Source: Branchiostoma floridae
Taxonomy: Eukaryota > Chordata > Leptocardii > Amphioxiformes > Branchiostomatidae
Direction: 5' to 3'
DNA: 64,000 nt
Assembly (NCBI RefSeq): GCF_000003815.2
Contig: NC_049990.1
Span: 13,685,275 to 13,749,274, forward strand
How positions within the stretch are numbered: the stretch's first letter is position 1; every line of letters starts with the position of its first letter. Below, in pieces: positions 1 to 11,400 of this stretch. The notes beneath the pieces were generated by a model that saw only the letters and a program-made list of their open reading frames with translations, had not been told where the DNA came from and did not search any database. The position numbers and the translations under genes are program-made.

Positions 1-163
1 GTAAAATTGACACAAAAGTCACCTACAAGGACATCGTCAAGATGACTGACGTGAGAAAAGCAAGATATAAGGGCACACGGTTCCTGCGCATTCACACGGC
101 CTACCTTGGGGCAGAGAGCAAACATCATCTCCAACTGTGGCGCAAAAATTCGGGACGAAATTG
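1..163 (+). CDS. Possible tip of an internal exon of an upstream gene (partial)
   Basis: The frame starting at base 3 is open from the window edge and reads a lysine/arginine-rich, coding-like peptide (containing VTYKDIVKMTDVRKARYKG). A good splice donor (TTG|gtgaga) lies at 164, just before the in-frame stop at 165-167. Composition and donor placement fit an internal exon whose 5' part is outside the window. I do not recognise the family, and one exon cannot exclude a chance open frame. Confidence 0.3.
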
Positions 164-339
164 GTGAGAGCCCAACATTTATTCACCTTTTAACAGCTTT
201 ATTGACAATGACTTCTTTTCTTCTCTTTAGTTGTTTTTCTTCTGAAGCATGCAATATGCCCCCCCCCCCCGAAAAAATATGCTGGGAAGGCGTCGCCCCA
301 CCGAATCAACCTGAAAACCTCGAGTATCTTTTAATGATA

Positions 340-1080
340 GAAATTTACTCAAATCTAGTTAGTCTACCGGTAAAATTTACCCCTCAAAATGCAGGAATGG
401 CGTTTCAGAGAGTCCCGATTTCAAAATTTCGCCGGAATTCCCTTTTGACGGCTTGCTCCTTCGGCATGGACAAGTTGGAAATATGTTGCAGGAGCGTTGC
501 TCTTAAAAGCGTTTAAACTAATAGAAAATTTATTGTCGAACTTAGCTTAGTTAACAAGCAAATCGTGCCCCTGTAATGCAGATAATTACGTTGCAGAAGG
601 TCGAGATTTAGAAATTTCCTCTGGACCTCCCAAGCGACGGCTTGCGTCTCCAGTGCTCACAACGACATGGTGAAAATATGTGGAGCTTGGGTCATCGCCC
701 TCAAATATCACTTTCTTTAACAGATATGACACTAAATTTAGGATAGTCTGCCAGCAAAATGTGTCCCTCACAAATACAGAAAATGACGTTTCAGGGAATC
801 CAGATGTTCGAATTTCACCAGACCAAGCTTATGACAGCTCACGGCCTCGGCGCTCGAAATGGCGTGAAAATATTCGGGGACATCGCACTCAATAGCTTAA
901 GCTAAAATTTATGTCTTTCTGATAGAATTGCCATTAAACTCAGTTCAGTCTAACAGCAAAATTTGTCCCTCAAAATGCAGGAAATATAGCGTTTTAGAGG
1001 GTTAAGACAAAAACTTTTCCAGGAGGATTCCCGCTGGACCCACCTTGGATTGCTGCGCCTTCGGCGCGTCATGTTCTAAA
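340..1080 (+). repeat. Diverged ~195-bp tandem repeat, four copies
   Basis: A block reading roughly 'agtctaccggtaaaattt..cctcaaaatgcagg..gcgtttcagag' recurs near 361, 549, 744 and 947, so spacing is 188-203 bp. Copies are strongly diverged and all small ORFs here are shadows of the repeat. There is no coding evidence. Confidence 0.6.
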
Positions 1081-1323
1081 AATTTTGTCTGCAAAGTTTG
1101 ACGAAATTTGCTGCCGCCGCCTCTGCAATTATGTTGAAGGCTGGCTTCTGCAAAGCGCTTTGAGAAAGTTGATTGCCCTGCTGTTGCATAATGAACTACT
1201 TTTTTCTTGAGTGGAACTTCGAAGTGACGTTGAATTGCGCCTGCATCTATTCAGTTAATGCAGTATAATCATATGCCATTCTAACAAAGAGCCAGCTTTG
1301 TACATGTAGGTGCGATTGAAGCT

Positions 1324-1326
<3 letters not shown>

Positions 1327-1392
<66 letters not shown>
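1327..1392. repeat. (GA)n microsatellite
   Basis: About 33 uninterrupted GA units, followed by GA-rich degenerate sequence to about 1600. Confidence 0.95.
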
Positions 1393-1395
<3 letters not shown>

Positions 1396-1399
1396 AGAG

Positions 1400-3640
1400 A
1401 GAGGGAATTGATATTACTTGAACATGATGTCAGAAGAGAGGTCCTTCATATAGCTACTGTTCTTGTGTGAACACTTGAAAGCGATAAAGTGAAGAGGAAA
1501 ACCGGTTTAAGAATGAGAGTGAGGGGGGAGATTGACATAGACAGATGGAGGGAGGGTGAGAGAAAGAGTGGGAGGGTGAAAGATAATGAGACACAGAGTT
1601 AGAGAGGTCCCATATTCTAGTCAGGCTCTTAGCCTCACAATCCGATGTCAACACGACTACAATGAAAAAAAAAAAGAATATGGAAATGAAATAGAGACTG
1701 AAAAAACCCCATCAAAGGGGCTACATATTAGGCTTGAAACATTTTGAATCTCCTCGAAGTAAGAACTTGTACATATTGATTCGTTTGGTTGCCTCATCAT
1801 ATTGCTTTTAAAGTCTGTATCTAGACTAGAAGCTTTACAGCAATATGGGATAGTGGTGTCAAGTCTGGAAGCATTATGATAGAGAGGACAAACTTATCAA
1901 CATCATTGTGGGATCTGCATACTTAAGTCGTTCACTGTCCGTGTCCGGTGATGGTCCATACCTTCCTGCTCTGTTTTGTGCGATCAATCTTTTATCACAT
2001 CACAGTCAGGCCAAAACATGTATGACTTAGGACAATCATAATTTCTGTTAGGGTTTACATGCCACATCAATACATTGAAAGAACAATTTGATAGTTAAGA
2101 CCAACATACACCCTCGATAGATTCGTTGATTCGTTGTAGAGTATAGCACAATGTAGTTTGAAAACTTCTTGTGTAGGTTGAAATCACGTAAGTCCTGCGT
2201 CTAGTACAATGAAGGTAATAGGACCATTAGGCTCCCCGACGCAGTAGCCACATAAAACAGCAAATCAAAGTTTATTAATTTATCACCACCAGTAAACATA
2301 ATAGAAATATAACTTTATGATGCAATAAACTGGCATTGTAACGAGGAGTGGGCTTTATATAACTGCAATTACACTCAAGTTCCCTTTGATATCACCGGCA
2401 AACATGTTTATCGCTCTGGAGTAGGAATGGTCATTTACATCATATCTAAAGTGTATTTTAGAATGCCATAAGAAAACAAGACATTGTCCTTAAAAAAGTA
2501 GGAATTTGTGACTTCCATGGCCCACTGCAGTAAGATGAAATCACACTGTGGAGTATCCCTAAACAACAGACACTGATCTCGGCCGATATCTGGTACTCCC
2601 CCCCCCCCCCAACAGTCAACCTGCCAAGATGTAACTCTTATAACTTCGGTTGTTATCTAACCCCACCTGTTGGCATGTATATTTCAAAATGTTATATTTG
2701 AGTCCTATTCTTTGCTACCATATTTGCTACCACATACGAAATTGTTCAGCCGTGTGTTGATGACTGATGTGAATAACTTTGCCTGACATGTCGACAACTC
2801 AGGACATAAATCCCCCTGTAGTTGTTTGCATTAAATATTGTCTTAAGCGCCACCTTTGTGCCACTTAACAATGTGACTTGCACTCTATTCCCAAGGAAAA
2901 CATCCGGGTAAAAGAAATAAGTCGCCTAAGTGTTCGGAGAATATTTTAGGAAGCTAGCTGTGGATGGGTTGCGATGAGATTTGTAACGTGGTTAGGTGTT
3001 GTGATCGTGAAGATCGTTATGCACTTTTTGGCTTCCTGGTGGATGGCGATGGTAAGACAGAAGGTGTTTTATTGTTATGTTGTAAGTAAACTTGTGTGAA
3101 GTAGCTTAGGATAGATTGTGATGATTTTTGATGTGCTGGATAGTTCTTATGCTCTGGAAGAAGTTACATTTAGTTTGGACTCCTTAGCGGCTAGTTTAGG
3201 AATTGCAGGGACATTGTTGTCAAAAACTGCCGAGGAGCATAACTCGAGAAGGGAATTATGGATTGTCATGATTTTTTAACAGAAGATAGCTTTTGACATT
3301 AAGACAAGGTGTGACAAGATTGAGCCCCTAGCATTTGACGTTGGAACTGCAGGAGCAGTTTTGTCAATATATTCCAATGAGGATAACTGAAGAAAGGAAG
3401 GACAGATTGGCACCATGTTAAGCATGTAGGTAGCTTAGGCAAAGATGTACACAAGGATATGCATGTATGCTAATGAGAATTTTTTAGCATAATCAATGGC
3501 GATATTGTGTGATTCCATTGTAACCACTCCCCTTGGTAACAAATGGTTTAGTCTAACTCTCCCTGTATGTACAAGGTGAATGACCTGTAACGTTATACCA
3601 GTCCATCTGGCCAGCATGTGGCCTTGAAACTTCAAGCAGA
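1400..3640. other. Intergenic stretch with no recognisable gene
   Basis: GA-rich to about 1600, then AT-rich unique-looking sequence with a short C homopolymer near 2600. The short ORFs have no domain-like composition and no supporting splice structure. Confidence 0.5.
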
Positions 3641-4990
3641 TGTAGAGCACGTTTTATTTCTCAATGGTAAAGGGTTGGATTTTCATTCACATGTTTAAGT
3701 TAAGTAAAGTTGAACATTATTACTGTGAGTCATTCTAAAACAGTTCCCTGTTTTCAGTTGTGAAGATAATTTACTGGTTATTGTTGTTTATTATTGTTGT
3801 TTATTAAGAAACCTTTTAGCCCTTATGGGCTAATCTTCCAAGGTTCAAACAATCAACATGACTATACACCATACATTTAAAAAAATACAACAATTAACAA
3901 TCAAAGTATTTACAATAGAGCACAGTGTCTAGAGGTCAAAGGTCTAGATGACAATGTTTGATCAGATCTGATGGCTTGTTTAAAACTGGACAATGTACAC
4001 AGTGACTTAATGCCAGATGGCAATGAGTTCCAGAGCATAATTGCTCGGTACAGGAAGGTACCTTTTCCACTGTTTGTTTTAGGTTTGGGTAGTCTGAAGT
4101 TGTTGGATACAGAAAATCTAGTATTATACATGTGGGATGAATTAACTGGTATGAAGGAATTGTACACATTTTGTGGTTCGTGGCTAGTGAGGATTTTGAA
4201 GAACATAATCAGAGTACTTAAAGAGAATCTCTTTTTCACTGTAGGCCAACCAAGCTCAAGATGCATCCACCTAACAGATGTGTCCGATGTACATTTTGAT
4301 AACAGTCTACATGCTCTATTTTGTACTATCTGCAGTTTTCTCATATTCGAATCTGACATACTGGCTAGCACTGGTGAGCAATATTGTACTACTGATAGCA
4401 CCAGGGCTTGAAGTACCGGTTTACACACATCATCAGGTATATAACAAGCATATCTTCTAACATAGGCTAAGTTTCCTGAGAGTTTTGTTACAAGACATTT
4501 GGTATGACGTAATTGATGTATTAATGTTTAATTAGTTGCACAAATTGTGATTAAGAGAGAAAGGAAGATTGAGAGAATCATAGATAGATTTGCATAATTA
4601 ATGAAGAATTCCCATAATTCCAGAGATTTTCATAACAAGACTTCAATACGTGTTATATATGTGATCAAGTTCAGGTATAACATTAGGCCACAGCAAGTAA
4701 ATTCTATGGATGACATCTGCGCTCTCACTAATTTTTGCCTAATGTTTTTCTTGTTTAGGGATTTTTAACACGACGAGGAAATACCAAAATGTGCAAATAC
4801 GTTGTGATGTAGCCTATTGATTGTCTTTGTAGAAGTGACACTCGGAAGGTAGCCACGAGTTTAGTTGTAGAAGGCTAGTTAGATAACTGTAAAAGTGGCC
4901 ATGAGTGAAGTTGCCAATTTGATAAGTAATACCGGTACCACACTAGTGTCACTTTTACTACAAAACGAATGCTTTGTTGGCTATGATACC
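3640..4990 (+). repeat. Duplicated block, copy 1 (interrupted by a LINE)
   Basis: Shares extended similarity with 6090-7106, for example the 'tcaatggtaaagg..ggattttcattcacatgtt' start, the 'cattctaaaacagttccctg' core, and the tail with 'ccacagcaagtaaatt' and 'cactagtgtcacttt'. The two copies differ mainly by what inserted into them: a LINE in this copy at about 3779-4509, a SINE in the other. Confidence 0.75.
3779..4509 (-). mobile_element. 5'-truncated non-LTR retrotransposon (LINE), 3' end
   Basis: The reverse-strand ORF at 3910-4428 (172 codons) has the typical C-terminal end of an animal LINE reverse transcriptase: LQIVQNRACRLL, then MHLELGWPTVKKRFSL, then RAIMLWNSLPSGIKS and a final FKQAI block. 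Downstream on the minus strand are a short hairpin (agcccataagggct, 3816-3832) and an AACAATAAT-type microsatellite tail (3779-3808), as in CR1/L2-like elements. The paralogous copy at 6640 lacks the insertion and so marks the boundaries. Most of the element is missing at its 5' end, so it cannot move on its own. Confidence 0.8.
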
Positions 4991-5027
4991 ATGTTTTGTC
5001 CCTTCATTTCTTGTTACAACGTTTTTA

Positions 5028-5860
5028 CTCTGTGACTGGAAGGTAACCTCCAGCGAGTCTTGTGATCACTTTATGCGTTAAGTGTTCGAACCTATAACTC
5101 TATGTTCCGTTTGCCGCAATCGTATGTGGTTTGGTATGTCGTCTGTACTCCGTTGGAAAATGATGCACTTTCTTTTTTTTCGCGGTAGCTGTTTTTATCA
5201 TGGATGTAATAATTTCAGTTTTCACCCCTACGACGTCCGGTAAAGTGGTTCAGGTCTTCGTTATGATCGCACTTTAAGCCTTGAGGTTATTGAATATCGT
5301 CAAGCTTATGTTGTCCTCGTCGGAATATGCCATCTCATTTGGGCTTTGCGTTTCCAGTACTGAGGTTGGTTTGATATAGCATACTGTTAACATTTTGCAC
5401 GGTTGATAGTCGTATGCATTTTATGGTTAGAACGTGTTTGATTCTTGGGATCTTTTTTTTGCGGTAGCTGTTTTCATTATCGATGTAATAATTTGAGAAA
5501 TCACCCATATTTCCCTAGTATTGGGAATCTATGGGCGATGGGGTTTGGCAATTACTTATCTCCAAGCAGATATGGAGTTATGTCCACAGCTGTCACGCAC
5601 TGACCCACTTTTTAAGATGGTGTGCGTGGTTGTTTTCATTTGGAGTCGTTCGATTAAGACGCTGATTTTGCTGTTGATGCGTATACAGGACTGTGTTTTA
5701 AATTTGGCAGTGATAGGTATGTTGGCTTTTAAGTAAGTTTTTGGTATAGTTGATGTGATGTGTTCTGTATGCGATATAAACACCAAGTCATACACCACAG
5801 AAAGCATCACAACCGACACAAAACATACTTAGGTCACAGAGTATGTTACCTACGGTCACT
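5028..5860 (+). repeat. Dispersed repeat family X, copy 1
   Basis: Starts 'actctgtgac' and ends 'agtatgttacctacggtcac'. It shares several blocks (tatgttccgtttgccgca, gcggtagctgttttta, cacccctacg) with 50245-51800 and 61155-61722. A non-autonomous transposon is likely; there is no convincing ORF. Confidence 0.65.
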
Positions 5861-6089
5861 TGTTCTTGTGTAAGGTTTTGAGAAGGAATAATGGAAGCAA
5901 GGGTTGATGGATCGTAATGACTGTACTTATGCAGATAACTTACGTAGTGATGTACATAATTGTATGCTTGTTATGCAAATTAGGAGGTAATTTGCATAAT
6001 GAAATAGTTATGTATAGAAACCTTCTATTAAAAGCTCTAAATATTTCATGGAGGTATGAGGTCGCCGAACTCTAGTTAGAAAATAATTA

Positions 6090-7106
6090 TATTGGTCAAT
6101 GGTAAAGGCTGGGCATTTCATCCACATGTTGAAGTTAAGTTTTGTTATTGTTATTAATTATTGATTGGGCCGAATACTCTCTCTTGGCAGCCAGGGGCTG
6201 AATTTCAAGGAGCTTACAATAGGCGGGGCTAAATCGCAAGTGTCTGGAGCGAGCTGCCATTCGGCGCCACTCAGGTGACCTCAATACGACAGTAATTGCC
6301 CCAGGTGCGGCCAAGGGACTGTAGATTTTTAACCGCTCACACCGCACCATCGCACGTGTGGGGTTCTTTAACGAGCCGAGGGTATGGCTCACCTCCATTT
6401 AACGTCCTATCCGATGGACGGCCCTAACCGAAGCTAAGTACTTATTTACACCTGAGTAAAGTTAGGAAAGCCGAGTAAAGTGCCTTTTCCAAGGGCACAA
6501 GATCGTTGACTCGCAGCCGGATTCGAACTCAAACACGCAAACACGCTACCGCTGTCCCAGGCGATCTCACAAGTAAAGTTAAGTTGAGAATCATTACTGC
6601 GGGACATTCTAAAACAATTCCCTGCTTTCAGTTGTGAAGATGACTTACTGGTAATTGATGTATTAATAAAGTGCATAAATTGTGATTAAGAAAGAAAGGA
6701 ACATTGACAGAATCATATATAGACTTGCATAATTAAGAATTCCCATAATGCCAGAGTTTTCCATGAGAAGACTTTAATACATGTTATATATGTTAGTTAA
6801 GGGCAGGTGTAACATTAGGCCACAGCAAGTAAATTTTGTGGATGACATCAGTGCGCTCACTAATTTTCACCTGGTTTTCTCTTGTTCGTAGATGTTCAAC
6901 ATAACAAGGAAGTACAAAAAAGCCAAAAATGCGCAAAGAAGCTGTGTTGTCGCCTATTGATTGTTCATATACAAGTGACACTTGGGAGGTAGCCATGAGT
7001 GCAGTGTTAGAAGACTAGTTTGATAGTTGTAAAAGTGGCCGTGAGTGAAGTTGCCAACTTGATAAGTAGTACAATGTACCACACTAGTGTCACTTTTTCT
7101 ACAAAA
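6090..7106 (+). repeat. Duplicated block, copy 2 (interrupted by a SINE)
   Basis: Paralogue of 3640-4990, truncated on its right by the assembly gap at 7107. Part of both copies (about 4685-4990 and 6820-7300) belongs to an element whose complete form is at 30354-31410: the start reads ccacagcaagtaaatt and the inverted end, at 7255-7300, is the complement of it. Confidence 0.75.
6142..6575 (-). mobile_element. tRNA-derived SINE with 10-bp target-site duplication
   Basis: Read on the minus strand, the element starts near 6575 with an A-box-like stretch (tgggacagcggtagcg), then a near-consensus B box (gagttcgaatcc, 6519-6530). A central domain common in marine invertebrate SINEs follows (aggtgtaaataagtacttag, ttcggttagggc). 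It ends in an AACAATAAT-type tail resembling that of the LINE at 3779. It is flanked by AAGTTAAGTT at 6132-6141 and 6576-6585, and the paralogous block at 3640 lacks it. Confidence 0.8.
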
Positions 7107-7206
7107 NNNNNNNNNNNNNNNNNNNNNNNNNNNNNNNNNNNNNNNNNNNNNNNNNNNNNNNNNNNNNNNNNNNNNNNNNNNNNNNNNNNNNNNNNNNNNN
7201 NNNNNN
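7107..7206. other. Assembly gap (100 N)
   Basis: Run of 100 N, a conventional gap of unknown size. It lies inside a repeat element. Confidence 1.
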
Positions 7207-7464
7207 GTGTCTATTTAGAATATTTTTTCACCCTCTCATTATTTTTGCAGTCCATGTCATCCAGAGGATGTCATCAATAAAACGTACTTGCTGTAGCCTA
7301 AACAGATACTAATCATGTGCTAACTAAATAAAGTTGACATGAACATCACCATGCACGGATTATCCAAATGTCAAAGGACGTTTTCTTTAAAAATCCCTCA
7401 ATATTTCATGGAAGTATGAAGTTTTCTTACTCTTGTTTCATAATGTTAGGTGCGGCAAATCACC

Positions 7465-8437
7465 ATGAAGCCTCTAACTCTGGCCCTGGCCGTCACTCTT
7501 ATCATGGCTGTGGGTAAGTAAGATTTGTTTAGTGGTTTCCCGAGTTTTAAGATACATTTTATGGGTAATTCTTGAGGTATCAATACAAAAAAATGTACTA
7601 GCAACCATGTACTTTTTGGGTTTCAAAAATCTGTATTGTATTCAAGTAAGGTCTGGTGAAATGGAGTTATGCTTTGTCAATAGGATTGCTTTGTATAAAG
7701 GAGCGTCATGACTAAATATAAACCAGGTTTACTTATAGAATAATAATGCTTTCTTTGTGTTTTCTGTCCGCAGTGGGCGACTCTGACAACATGAAGAGAC
7801 TTCTGCAAAAGCTGCGCTTGTTAGCAGGTTATCTATTTGTATCTACGTAATATCCATTTGGAAGAAAGAAAGATGGCATCTACCAAACACTAATGTATTG
7901 AGCATGTTGGGCGTGATTTCCTATTTTGATTTCTGAAGTTGTGTAAATACTGTGGCAGCGCATTTTTAGTTGAAGATGCAGAGAGTAAGTGGTATAGATC
8001 TGAGCTCCCAATCGGCATTTATTTGAACTGCTGGGACCGATTGTGTCTTGAAGAATACTTTGTCTTGATCACTGCCTTACCCAGGCTTCCATCGTCTGTG
8101 AACGAACACAACGGCTGTCAGTAGTAGACTGAAGTCTGGGCGTTCGCGTCACCCGAATTTGAATTTGTTGGGTGATATTATTGTAAAGCTTCCTCTTCAC
8201 ATTTTCATGTAATCAATAAAGTTATATCATACTTTTTGAGGGACACATTGAGTTTTGCTTGCGATTTTCAATAATCATACCGATACGCAGGAGAGAAAAT
8301 TATTCAAGACAACGCCTGGTCTCACACAAACGAGTTACAAGCTGAGGGTGAAGGGACACAATTCACCCCAAAACTAGCCAGCAGAGTGGGAGGTGTAAAG
8401 GCGCTGACTCTTACACCGGAGATGTCTGAACCAAGAG
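7465..8437 (+). CDS. Gene A exons 1-4: signal peptide and N-terminal segment
   Basis: Exon 1 encodes MKPLTLALAVTLIMAV, a typical signal peptide. Exon 2 (7774-7827) and exon 4 (8291-8437) encode a hydrophilic stretch with no recognised domain, containing KIIQDNAWSHTNELQ and LTLTPEMSEP. All junctions in this block are phase 1. The exon 2 donor (gttatc) and exon 4 donor (gtctgt) are weak matches to consensus, so these ends need transcript support. Confidence 0.6.
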
Positions 8438-11400
8438 GTCTGTAGGAGTCTCTAGTACAGTAGTTTAAAGACGGTTAATTCTCTATTAACCCTCAAACAC
8501 TCGAGTGGGGTCCATTTGGACCCCAGGCGTAACTTTTGAAGTACCATTTGAATCCTTCCGTGACTTCGTCGATCAATATCTACTACACCTTTTCCAAAGT
8601 TTTTACGAAGATTGCTTCAATATTGTTGAAATTATAAAGAAAGTCCGTGTTCAGTCCGTCTGGGGTCCAAACGGACCCCAGCAAAAAAGTGCAGTTTTTA
8701 AAACAAACTTTTGAGACTAACTCCTTAACTAGAAAGGCCGACATTTGCTTAAGAGCAAATACAGCATATTTCAGCCATACCCCTTCCCACGCAACATTGG
8801 ACTGTTCCAAGTCACCCCTGCGCAAAAATGGAACACCCTCTTAACAGTACATTATCCCCCAAAGTGGACTGGTATTGTGAATTGATTCCAGGTAAAAACA
8901 GAGCTTGCTTCTATTTTTCAGAAAATGACAATAATCACACCTTCCATTCAGAAAATTTTCATCATGACTGAAAATTGTTGAATGACTTCATGTAATGTCA
9001 TTAACAATTTTCAGTACGATAACTAGGTGTAAGTTTAAAAAAGTATAAGCTCCTTGTGATGTGGGTACGTTTATTATTGCAGTGAACTTTTTTTATTCAA
9101 GTAGGACATACGATTTAATAATTATCAAGCAGGTGCAGGTACTGTAGGAGCGTTTGTTTTCTTCAAGCTGTAAAACTGTTAAACTGTTTTACTTTGTATG
9201 CAATCAGCCATCGAGCCTATTCTTATTTTAGTTTAACAACTTCCTGCCAGACCCGGAAGATACGATTGAACCTTGTTCGAGGATTTATTTTCGTCTGTCT
9301 GGTCAGTCTGTTCATACCCTGGCGCTGAGAGTGTTTTATTGGGCTGAAACTCTGGCAGTTCAAAGTTACTTACAATTTAAATGTTCAAAGTTAATGTCAA
9401 ACAACAACAGCACTAGGAAATGTGGCCACTATAGACAGGTGGTCACTATATAGAGAATGCTGATCTATTGACAAGGAGCTATACGTTACACATGATTTCA
9501 GTACACTGATCATTAATCATATAAACATTGCACAGGTAAGCCAATTGTTTAGATGTACAATTAAGTTCAAATAATTCTGAAGAGAAATATTGATGAGAAA
9601 ATAATCATTCTCGCCACTGTCTAACTTATAATTACGTATCAAAACTAAACGCAGATTTTCTAACTAACGCACCTTTCGCCGACTTCATCAAAGGACCGCC
9701 GGCTATCAATCAAACACGGCTGTTGATTAGACTTAGAGTTTCAAACAGTCATGTGCTGTGTGCCAGTTGACAGCGAACTTCATGCTACGTGATGTTTTAC
9801 ATTGCTTGGACCTTCTTTCCTACAGCGGTGCTTTTACAAAATATTTAGACTGTAACACTGAGTCCCACATGTTTTATAGAATAGAATTTGACGCAGAACA
9901 GCGTTTTTTGCTGGGTATTTTTCTTGAAACATGTCCGTGGGAATATCAGCGAGGCGGCGACGTAGGGATATCACACCGTCAACAAAAGTCGCACGGCGGC
10001 TAACGGCGCAGCGAAGATACTAGCGCTATAAATAAGCGCTTCAACTAAGGATGGCAACCCGTACAATATTTTTGTATACTGTTGAGCTAAGTAAAGTTTG
10101 TTGTTTATGAGGTTTTAGTTGTCTTTGAAGCTTTGACCCGAAATATCTTAAAGTCAAACTGCTGAAGAGAAGTAAGTGACTGCTACGATTATCGTAGATA
10201 TGGCCCTAAAAAAACTGATAAAAGAAGCCTTCTCAATAGTCTAAAATGCAAGAGCTTCCGGGGGGGCTTCGCCCACCTGGGTCCCCCCCCCCTCACAGTG
10301 GCCCTGCCCCTGGACCCCGCCAGGGACATTCGGCGGCCCCCGGACCCCTGTCCGACGCTTTGAAAAAATCCTGGCGAGAAGTCTGTACGGCCTGAGTCTT
10401 CAAGTTAACGTATTGTGTGGTCCCGCTTATGAATATTAATTAGCCTTCGCTTTCCTCTTCGCTGATTGGCTGAACCATTAATTGAATTAACTCTTCCTGC
10501 CGGCTAGACGCAGGTGCAGATGTCGGCTCTGTGGGGTGAACGTCCGAAAGGTCATGGCATGGAGAACGAAAGAAAACCAATTTCCCCTAAAAAAGTGCTG
10601 TAATTAAGCATTTTACAGTACTTTATGGCAAAAATTTTACTTGGATCATTTTACCAACTATCTTATGCCTATCTGTACCAAATGTTACTCATACCAGGGT
10701 ACAGGGGTGCAAAATATACCGTTATAAGACCGTCAACAACAGTCGCACGGAGCTAACAGCGCAGCCAAAATACCATCGCTAGCGTTTCAACTTCGGATAA
10801 CAAGTTATAAGTACTGCTGAACTCAGTAACGTTAAAGTTTGTTTTTAGTTGCCTTTGACGGTTTGACCTGAAATAGTGTTACGCTAAACTCCTGAAGAGA
10901 AGTTAAGTGACTGCTGCGATTATCATAGATATGCCCCTAAGAACTGATACAATATAAAGCCTTCTGAATAGTCTAAAATGCGAGAGCCTTAGGCGGGCTT
11001 CGCTCCCCCTGGCGGGAACACTGCTATATACGGGATCATGAGGCCCCGCTTATGAATATTAATTAGCCTTTGGCCTCCTCTTCGCTGATTGGCTAGGTCT
11101 TTGATTCAATTAACTCTCCGGCTGACGCGCACAGGTGTGGCTCTGTGCGGGGTCACGGAAGGTCACGTCAGGAGGCCAAAAGAAAACAAATTTCCCCTCA
11201 GAAAAGTGCCAAAATTAATCATTTCAAAGTTGTTTATGTCAAAAATTTTACTTGAATCTTGTTACCAAGTATCTAATGCCTATCTATACCAAATTTCAGG
11301 TCATTTAATTGTAATACCAGGGTACAGGAGCCAAAAGTGTCCTTTTTTGGTCAAAAATTGGCCAAAAATCGCAAAAATAAGCATTTTGTTGCACTGTACA

